From: Acholoe squamosa
Lineage: Eukaryota > Annelida > Polychaeta > Phyllodocida > Polynoidae
Assembly: GCA_949317995.1 (NCBI GenBank)
Contig: OX439037.1
Location: forward strand, 16,480,324-16,544,323
DNA length: 64,000 nucleotides
Reading direction: 5' to 3'
A program made the translations under genes and the position numbers. This document shows, in pieces, positions 56,613-64,000 of this stretch (its first letter is position 1; each line of letters opens with the position of its first letter). A model generated the notes under the pieces. It was not told where the DNA came from. It saw only the letters and a program-made list of their open reading frames with translations, and did not search any database.

Positions 56613-58007
56613 TCATCGGCTCGGGGTGTAGATAAGGCTTGATTTATCGTGTTCTGGTTCAGATAACGAGAAATCTGTGACGAGCCTATGGCCTCCCGAT
56701 GATTTTTGTACTAAAAAGGATCTGGAAGCCCAGGGGCCCTCAGCACATTCTCTCAGAATGCCCTGTTGTACTAGCCTTTCACACTCTTCCCCTATTGCGG
56801 CCTGTTTTTCTGGTGTTTGTCTATATGGTAGGAAATGACATGGTACTGCCTCAGGTTTTACATGTATTGAGTGGGTATACAGGTGTGTAGCACCAGTGTC
56901 TCCATCTTTTCCTACAAATATATCATCATAATTGGTCAGCAGTGATCCTAATCTATCATGCTGATCTTTGGATGTGAGCACAGATTTTGGTGGAACATTC
57001 TCTTCCAATTCTGGCTCGAGGTCATGTGCCTCACTATGTATAGCAGCTATTTCAGAGAGTCTGATTGAGTTGGGTTCAGGGTCAGCATATGTGGACTCAC
57101 AGTCTGAGTCTGTGTCACTGAATTGAGTTACATCCTCAGGCCGTATGGCTGAGATGGATTGATCAGTGTGTGGGGTAGTGTCTGACACCTGTTTAGGTTT
57201 TTCTAAATCAGATTCCTTGACTTCCTGAAATAGAGCTATGATGGCACCCTTTTTGATTTTATCTGGGCGCCTGCTGGTGTTGAGTAACACTAGGGGATGT
57301 TTGTTATTTTCCCTGGGGGTTACTGCTGCCCTTTGAACTAGATATGGGGCATTGTTATTTCTTTGGAGGTTATCTACTACTCCAGTTTTCCCTTGCAATG
57401 ATTGAGTAGAAGTGATTTTACCCAATACTGCAAGTTCAGAGAATGGAGGGATGGTAAAATCCCTCACTGCCCTAATGGGTTTGAGAATTTGTTCAGGATC
57501 AACATTAAATTCAATTTGAGATTTTGTAGTGCTTAAGAAATCTGTGCCGAGTACAATGGGCTGTGTGAGGTTGGGTATTACAGCAAATTGGTATTGGAAT
57601 CTGACACCTTGGATTCTAAAGTTCAGCAGAGCTGAATGTCTAACATGACACACCGATCCATCTGCCAAATGGATGTTGATTTTAGATTTCCTCAGTTGGA
57701 TATGGAATCTCTTTTGGAGATCCATGAGGAATGATTGTCTGACACAGGTGATAGTAGCACCTGTATCAACCAAACATTGTACATCTGAAATATCATATAG
57801 ATTTGCATTGATACAGCCATTTTGAAGAAGTACAATAGAAAGCTTGGTACTCTCACCTGTATCCTTTGATGATGAATCTGGTGGGGTGATGTGTATCACT
57901 GATGGACGTCTCTGTCTGTTAGATGGTAGATTGGCACTAGCAATTGTCTCTGGTTGGATCCTTGTTAATCCTGATTGATTGTTTGTTTTTGGGGTGTCAC
58001 AGCGCAC
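56613..58007 (-). pseudogene. protease and N-terminal RT of pol, frame-broken
   Basis: Starts after the gag frame. It contains the retropepsin active site LVDTGAT (Asp at 81), flanked by a beta-rich domain (about residues 55-170). A long linker with acidic stretches (DTDSDCES) follows, then the start of RT (RQTPEKQAAIGEECERLVQQGILRE is split here as two recognisable blocks, ending GGHRLVTD). Soon after, the frame is wrong: conserved RT continues in another register from about 56,670, and this frame stops at 56,613. One small indel is the simplest explanation. With the break, RT is not produced intact from this copy. Confidence 0.85.
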
Positions 58008-58030
58008 TGGCCCATCGGCACTGTGACATC

Positions 58031-59713
58031 CTAGTTTTCCTGGTTCTGTGGGGCGGTTGAGATGCTTGCCACCAGGAGCTTGGAGATTTGATCCATCACG
58101 TGAGGTGGTATTTGGGGGTTACTGTGTTGGTTCCCCTGGTAACCTCTTGTGTCAGGTTTGTAATCCTCCTGACGTGAGTTGGAACCCTGGTTATATTGAC
58201 CAGAGTTGCTGTATTGACCAGAGTTGTTTGATCCCTGGTTGTTGTAGGATCCAGAGTTGTTGGATCTCTGGTTGTTGCAGGCACCATTGTTGTTGTAGGA
58301 TCCACTGTTGTAGTTCCTATGTGGACTATGGCTTCTACTGTTGGATCCTTGATTATAGGATCCAGAGTTGTTTGAACCCTGGCTGTTGTTGTAGGAACCA
58401 TTGTTGTTGTAGGATCCAGAGTTGTAGTTCCTATGTGGACTATGGCTCCTACTGTTGGATCCTTGATTATTAAAGGTTCTGCCATTACTTGGGGTTCTGT
58501 CTCTCCTATCACTGTATGAAGAGTTACCATTGTTGGAGTTGGAAGAGCTGTTGTCTTTCCTACTGTTGTGACCCCCCCGGTTGTTGCTGTTGCCCCCCCT
58601 ACCTCTACCTCTATTGGATTGGTAGTTGGGGTCATAGTTATTTCCTCTATATCTACCGGTAGGGTCTCTTGATGTAACCTTAGCTTCCTGTTGCCTTACA
58701 TGGGCACTAGACATTAGGTTAACATCTTCATCTGCACTAGTGCTGATTTCCTGGACCTTTTTCTTAGTAGGCTGTGGGTTAGACTCTGCATATAATGTTC
58801 TCCTAGATCTTTCTTGGGTCTCAACCTCCAAGGCTAGGTCTAGGGCTTGGTCAAAAGAGTCTATTTTCTTGTTTTCAAGAGCTACAATGATCCAGGGCCT
58901 CATGCCTTGGGTAAATGCCTTGCTTAAGATTTCATCGCTTTGGCGTTGGGCATTACACAGACTAGACTATGCATGCCTGAGATGGCATGCATAGTCTAGG
59001 ACAGGTTCATCTATCCTTTGTGCACGGAGTGCAGTCCTTGAGATGATATTGTCTCGAGTAGCAAAATACTCTTTTAATTTATTCACTACATTGGTCCATG
59101 TCAACATATCAGGTGTGGCACTTTCCCTGAAGGATTCTAACCAAGCTAGTGCTTGTCCTTCAAGGTACTTAGGTAAATATGTTACCATGGTGTCACTGTC
59201 TGTTACTTTGTACTTATCCTTCAGATATTCTGGGAATTTGTGATCAATGAATAATGCTGTTGACATGAGTGGTGATGGGTGTGAAAAAGTTTTGGGTTTT
59301 GTTACCTCATGTAGCCTGATCTTTCTGTCGTCCTGTTGTTTTCTGTCTATGAGTTTGGTCATGTTGGACACCATGGAGATTATGATGTCATCCTTGGATC
59401 CAGAGGCAGATGGTGTGACAACAGGTGTGATGGCTGGTGTGGGAGGCTGTGGGGTCTGGGATGATACCATCTTCATGAGATCTGCTATCTGTTGTTGTTG
59501 TCTCTCTAGGGACTTCCGCTGTTCTTCCATGGCCTTCTGTTGGGTGTCTATTGCCGCATTCCTCTCTGCCAATTGTTGGTTGAGGATCCTCTCCCTTTCC
59601 TCCTGCTGGGACTTGTTGGTCTCTAGGGCAGTAACTACATCTTGGATGGCCCTCTCATAGGCCCTTATCTTCTTGGCTGTCTGATTAGGTTGGGGGCCTT
59701 CATCGGTGTCCAT
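58031..59713 (-). pseudogene. gag: gag, with in-frame stop
   Basis: ATG at 59,713. An N-terminal coiled coil is rich in Gln, Glu and Arg (about residues 20-95). A retrotransposon-gag capsid segment follows (YLEGQALAWLESF ... KLKEYFATRDN). A TAG at 58,967-58,969 interrupts the frame within the capsid helix. Immediately after it the same frame continues (QRQSDEILSKAFTQGM...) to 58,031. The last ~180 residues are Asn/Ser/Gly-rich with an RGRGRGG patch and repeated SRSHSPHRNYNSGSY blocks. There is no CCHC zinc knuckle, so this basic low-complexity tail probably does the nucleic-acid binding. The stop comes from a 15-bp inverted insertion. Confidence 0.85.
58963..58998. repeat. perfect palindrome creating the gag stop
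   Basis: tagactatgcatgcc and ggcatgcatagtcta are exact inverted copies separated by six bases. The second arm (in gag orientation) adds an in-frame TAG. Confidence 0.9.
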
Positions 59714-60076
59714 GATGGAGGGTGTGGGAGAAGTGTCTCTAAAGGAGTGGCTGTCAAAGGCCGGAGCTGGGGTGGAGGATCTAGATGAGGGTGTGGATCC
59801 ACCCCCTGAGGCAGATCCTTCTTCCCCTGAGGTAGATAGCGTGAGTTGAGCGTTCTGTGGAGATCCCTGGGAAATGTTGGATCCCTGAGAACTGGTTGTC
59901 CCCTGAGTAGACAGGGTGGGTGGTGTGGGGTCTACTGAGTGTGGGTCTGTTGTACTGGAGGCTGTGCCCTTTGTGGGTCTCCTAGATCTAGGTGGGAGGG
60001 AGACCTCTTCAACAGGCCCCTGACTACGTAAGGTCTTTGTGTGTTTTTCTGCCAGCTTGACTGATAAGACCTTGAT
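59714..60076 (-). other. open Ser/Thr/Pro-rich leader frame upstream of gag ATG
   Basis: The gag frame stays open upstream of the ATG for more than 110 codons, back into the 20-bp array. It is rich in Ser, Thr, Pro and Gly (for example STSGEEGSASGGGS), with no in-frame ATG. It could be translated from a non-AUG start as a longer Gag, or be fortuitous. Confidence 0.45.
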
Positions 60077-60562
60077 GTGTGGGGTAGACCTCGCTGACGT
60101 GTGGGAGACCTCGCTGACGTGTGGGAGACCTCGCTGACGTGATGGGAGACCTCGCTGACGTGTGGGAGACCTCGCTGACGTGTGGGAGACCTCGCTGACG
60201 TGTGGGAGACCTCACTGACGTGTGGGAGACCTCACTGACGTGTGGGAGACCTCACTGACGTGTGGGAGACCTCACTGACGTGTGGGAGACCTCACTGATG
60301 TGTGGGAGACCTCACTGACGTGTGGGTTTTTCTCATTGATGTGTGGGAGGTCTGACTGATAAGTGGGAGATCTCACTGATCGTGTGGGAGATCTCATTGA
60401 TGTGTGGGAGATCTCACTGATATGTGGGAGATCTTACTGTTGTGTGGGAGATCTCATTGATGTGTGGGAGATCTCATTGATGTGTGGGAGATCTCACTGA
60501 TGTGTGGGAGATCCCATTAATGTGTGGGAGATCTCACTGATGTGTGGGAGATCTCACTGGTG
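60077..60562 (-). repeat. leader tandem array, ~24 x 20 bp
   Basis: Repeated gtgtgggagacctcgctgac (plus strand). It drifts to ...ctcactgatgt and then gagatctcactgat types towards the LTR. The 20-bp unit cycles all three frames, and the 'cactga' variants introduce stops. Confidence 0.95.
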
Positions 60563-60703
60563 ACCTTTGTGGACATGGTGTCAAGGTCACTGGGTGGGTG
60601 GAGTGGGGTTTACTGTGTGTATGAATGTTTTTTTTAATGTTGCCAGCTTAATTTTTATGAGCCTGTGAGAAATGGGATCTTAGTAGGATGTTCTTCACCA
60701 CTT

Positions 60704-62020
60704 TGTCATACTAGTAATTATGCATGATCAAGTTGTCATATGAGAAATATCATATGACTAGTGGTATATAGTGTAAATACATCAAGCTCTCATAAATAGT
60801 GTTATTTCCAGTTATCACTGGTTTATTCAGCTTTAGGCAACATGTAAGAAATATCAATCATACAGTAGTTAGTATGTAGGTAATTTGTACATACAGTAAA
60901 TATACAATAGTTCATAGAGTATAATGTTCTGTTCCACTCCACCTGTGAGGTAATAATAATACAATGTCCAGCATAGTTCTAGGTGGGTTCCCACACCTAG
61001 CTCCTGGCCTGCTGCTTAGAGGAATAGTGTAATAATGAATAACTTTACCCTCTGGTGGATGTCTTGAGGAAGATACCCTCTGGCCACTAATGATGGAAAC
61101 CAATGCCTGTCTAGCATAGTTTCCCCATAGTGCAGTGGTATAGCAGGTAGCAGGAGATGACTGGAGATGTTACCTCTGGAGCGGTTCTTGGTGTTCTGAT
61201 TTCTAGGAGGTGCAGCCAGGCTATTTGTAGCAAATCTTGGCATTGCACCTCAGACTGACTGGGGCCAGTGGCATCTGCCTAACTCTGCAATTGTTTGAGG
61301 GGAGGCTTTCATGTGTCACTGGGTGCACAAAGGACCCCCATGGACGCCGCTGTGTCCCCCATTGTCTTGGTCGGTTCTGTAACTTCAAACCCCCATATCT
61401 CGGAAGTTTACGCTGTTACAACCGCCATTTTGGGCATGCCAGAGTTGAATATGCCAAGTTTATAATGCCCGCTTGATAGGCACGTAACTCGCGCCGGTTC
61501 GTCTGTAGTGCACTCGGAGGTCGAATCCGTCTCTATGGCGTAACTTCCTTAATAATAGGAGTTCCGCCTTGATCTTAGGCTCATTTTGACCATCTTGTTA
61601 TGGGCTTTCCATAAATGCTTTGATATTTGACCTAGGTCGCTCAGGAGCGACACTAGAGCGACCGGACGGTTATGGCGTCGTGCTTATGTAACCCATTGTT
61701 CAGTTATTAGAGTGCTCAGACACTCATGACGGCGTCTGCGATGCCCAGGCACCCATGACGGCCGGTTGCATTCACTTACAAGTTATTAGTTTGTGCACTG
61801 AACCATGAGGTCGCTGAATTAGGCCCTCAGAATTATTATATTGTGCAGTGAACCATTTGGTCGGACCCTTTGATGTTGTAACCTATGTATCCTTCCCCTA
61901 GCTGGTGTGCAGTGGGGCATGAACGCTCACATAGAAGTACAATGTATTAATTTCTTATATATTCTTTGATTAATACAGTAATATGTTACAATTTATGGAA
62001 TAATAAAATGGTATATGATA
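60704..62020 (-). repeat. 5' LTR
   Basis: Pair of 46,124-47,444. Just inside it on the minus strand, three bases in, is tggtgaagaac, a possible but unproven tRNA primer site. Promoter elements were not singled out. Confidence 0.9.
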
Positions 62021-62024
62021 TAAA

Positions 62025-62538
62025 TATCACCATAAAGTTCCCTCAGTAGCCACCCAAAATTCAATTTCTTGTAAGGTGGGGGTAGCCTTAAGAGGAAGGT
62101 TTCAATTACATTGCTTTTAGTTAAAAGTGGGTTTGATTCAGTCAAAATTCAGCTCATGTAATTCCCTCAGGTTAGGGGGTTGGCTTCTGAGGGATGTTTT
62201 ATGAAATATGCTAGAAATATTTGGTATGTAAGGTAGTTTGACTTTTACAAAAATGAACAGGGGAAAACGAATGCCAACCACAGCACCTCCAAACCACATT
62301 AAAATGTTAGATAGGACCCCCCACTAAGGAAGAGATAAAATTGTATCAGTCTGTTGCTGTTGGCTTGATGGTATAGAGCCTGGAGTGAGGTGGAAATTTT
62401 AAAAAAAAAGGTAATTTTTGGCAATTTTTCAACTTTGGGCCATTATATCTGGAAAAAGTAGCAGGCCAACATACGTAAATTTGCCCTTCTTTTGAAGCCC
62501 AAGGTGTTTTCCTTCAAATAAAACAAGAAATAAGAAGA
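62025..62538. other. intergenic flank of the retroelement
   Basis: No gene or repeat was recognised. The sequence resembles none of the host exons. Confidence 0.4.
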
Positions 62539-63764
62539 ATGGTTAAATACTTTTTATTCTATAACCCCCTGTATCCAAAAAAAGTATACCAATATGGACT
62601 GCAAGCTCTTTTTGTTTCTCTCTCTTCCCCTGTCATTCTACCTCTGCCTCACAGATCCTATCTGTACTGCTCTCTTTTTCCATATTTGTGTTTGTCTCGG
62701 TTCCCCACTGTTCCTCTCTCCTTCTTTCCTTTTTATCTATTTTCTTTCTGTCTTTGCATCTGTCTGTCTGTCTGTCTCTTCTATCTGCCCTGGAAACTCT
62801 CTCTCTCACTCTCTCTCTCTATCTTTCTCTCTCTTTTTATTCAATTATCATTGCATTCTGTCATTCTTTATGCTTGGCTCTCAGTATGTGTCGGTATGGT
62901 ACAGTAGCTCCATCCCTCATCACTGTCCTGTGGTGATCCCATCACCCCACATCACACGCTGGGCTGATGTTGGACGAGAGCCGTGTTATAGTGCCACAGA
63001 AATCATCAAATTGGATGAGGCCGATCCAGACAAATTGATAGAAACTGATATCTTTCAGACTCCAGAATTTATATAGTTTTACATCTAGATCGTGCTGTAC
63101 AAAGCAAGATCTAATCTCAGTATAAAGTATTAAAGCCTTTTGTATAAATCACACATATTGTACTATTCAAAGTCTCCAGTAGACTAGTAGTATACACCAG
63201 GGCTGGTATTTAACTAAGAACTTCTTCTGCTGATATTGGCCAACTCTACTTGGGAGAACGTGACTCTTAAGGGCAACGTTGTGCAATAAAACTGTCTATC
63301 TATATCTATCTATCTGTCTATCTAGTTCTCATAAATTATTGTTAAGAAGTATTTTAAAGGTCAAGACACTTGTTTTGTTGATCATGTGCCAGTCAGTCCA
63401 GAAAGGGAAATCCACTCTTATGAGCTTCTCCTTCTTTCTCCCAGTTTTTTTCCCTCTCTTTCTCCCAATATTCTTCTGGAATCTATTTCTTTTGTGTCTC
63501 CCTTTGTAGCATCTTTCCAATAACCACTGACTGCCCTGTAGCAGTGTCCATCTCACACTTCCATGGACATAATGAATCCTCAAAGACCCAGCACAAAAAC
63601 CTAACCTGGATGGGCATCATTCTGCATGCATGGTCCTCTCCACAACACTATCTCCTACAGAGTCTATATCTTAGGCCTTTATGGAAAAAGAGAGAAAAGA
63701 GAGGGCCTTTACATCTCAACAACAAGCAATGGAGGGGGGAAAACATTTAAAGCAGCTCGTCACG
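62539..63764 (+). repeat. large repeat family with CT-rich tract
   Basis: Matches 28,370-29,500 in order: a CT-rich tract (62,600-62,860), ctccatccctcatcactgt, catcacacgctgggctga and gatcatgtgccagtcagtcc. A (TATC)n-like run lies at 63,294-63,322. The 160-codon frame at 62,594-63,076 is not conserved in the other copy. Confidence 0.6.
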
Positions 63765-64000
63765 CACAGCTCACTAAGGACCAACCTGTCAAGGATCAGG
63801 GTTTGGGGCCAGAAATTGGCAATAATCTAGCATAATATTATTATGAGTTTTTATAAGCTCTTGTCATTTGTAAAATCTGTCATTCAACAGGGGAAATAAA
63901 ATATGTATTTTTTCCAAACCTACTATAATGGATGGCAATGTCTAAGTTATCATCTGGGTATCGACATGTGTTCTGGTAAATGCAAGAGTAGTTTTAATTT
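63765..64000 (+). repeat. start of a fourth duplication-unit copy
   Basis: ctcactaaggaccaacctgtcaagg... matches 20,748 onward with more substitutions and small deletions, and runs off the window. Confidence 0.65.

Larger units (their letters stand above)
46120..62024 (-). mobile_element. Ty3/Gypsy-type env-bearing retroelement (ERV-like), damaged
   Basis: A complete 15.9-kb provirus-like insertion, flanked by TAAA (46,120-46,123 and 62,021-62,024). Minus-strand order: 5' LTR, leader with a 20-bp tandem array, gag, protease-RT-RNase H, integrase, env-like ORF, repeat-rich 3' region, 3' LTR. Integrase after RNase H places it in Ty3/Gypsy (Metaviridae). The two LTRs differ at about two dozen positions by eye, mostly transitions, roughly 2 percent. 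The copy carries a gag stop and an RT frame break, so it is not intact. Confidence 0.92.

Noticed and set aside
58096-58635. 179-codon Thr-rich ORF and plus-strand Cys-rich ORF over gag
   Set aside because: Alternative frames of the Asn/Ser/Gly repeat region of gag.
60077-60562. CRISPR-like array
   Set aside because: Direct 20-bp tandem units without spacers inside a retroelement leader in animal DNA.
60685-60703. Primer binding site tggtgaagaac next to the 5' LTR
   Set aside because: Starts with TGG at a plausible distance, but I cannot match it to a tRNA 3' end with confidence, so it is mentioned only in the LTR entry.

Overview
This is animal nuclear DNA: AT-rich, with no bacterial operons, with spliced genes and dense with transposable elements. 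The mix is a rhodopsin-like receptor gene with a large ectodomain, a Ngaro-type tyrosine-recombinase retrotransposon, a Penelope-like endonuclease fragment, an env-bearing Ty3/Gypsy element, many TIR elements and tRNA-like modules. It suggests a marine invertebrate or basal deuterostome. I cannot name the species or phylum.

Left part (about 0.5-10.5 kb): host gene A on the minus strand. I assembled it from splice sites rather than long ORFs. A putative signal-peptide start lies at 10,472 and 9,949. A repeat-rich ectodomain exon (8,841-9,491) follows, then an exon ending in TM1 (7,923-8,229), TM1/TM2 (7,098-7,216), ECL1/TM3 with an ERY motif (5,547-5,677), TM4 (from 4,771) and a TM6 exon (488-622). 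From the repeat exon through TM4 the phases agree. A paralogue fragment (gene B, pseudogene) on the same strand has a TM6/TM7 exon at 42,591-42,782 and a helix-8/C-tail exon at 40,855-40,974. MITE-like elements sit in the introns, and a 52-bp T-shaped palindrome lies at 958-1,010.

Middle (12-45 kb): an accessory repeat zone. It holds a solo LTR (13.4 kb), a nearly complete but multiply broken Ngaro-like element with A1-ORFs-B1-A2-B2 split direct repeats (15,583-20,206), and two more Ngaro 5' fragments (22.6-23.3 and 38.7-39.1 kb). A ~1.9-kb direct duplication flanks the first of these fragments. Other contents are a large non-coding repeat family with several mosaic copies, a Penelope-like GIY-YIG fragment (34.8-35.4 kb), several foldback/TIR elements and a 162-bp tandem satellite. 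Most unusual is a three-copy family of ~1-kb composite foldback elements (14.6-15.6, 26.5-27.6 and 43.95-44.8 kb). Each copy has a tRNA-like module, inverted arms around a ~135-160-bp core, and a long terminal hairpin whose stem differs completely between copies.

Right part (46,124-62,020): a 15.9-kb Ty3/Gypsy-type endogenous-retrovirus-like element on the minus strand. It has 1.32-kb LTRs, a TAAA target duplication, gag, protease, RT/RNase H, integrase and an 835-aa envelope-like ORF. It carries a 20-bp tandem array in the leader and another tandem-repeat region between env and the 3' LTR. This copy is damaged: gag has an in-frame stop inside a perfect 15-bp palindromic insertion, and RT has a frame break. 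The window ends in further copies of the non-coding repeat family.
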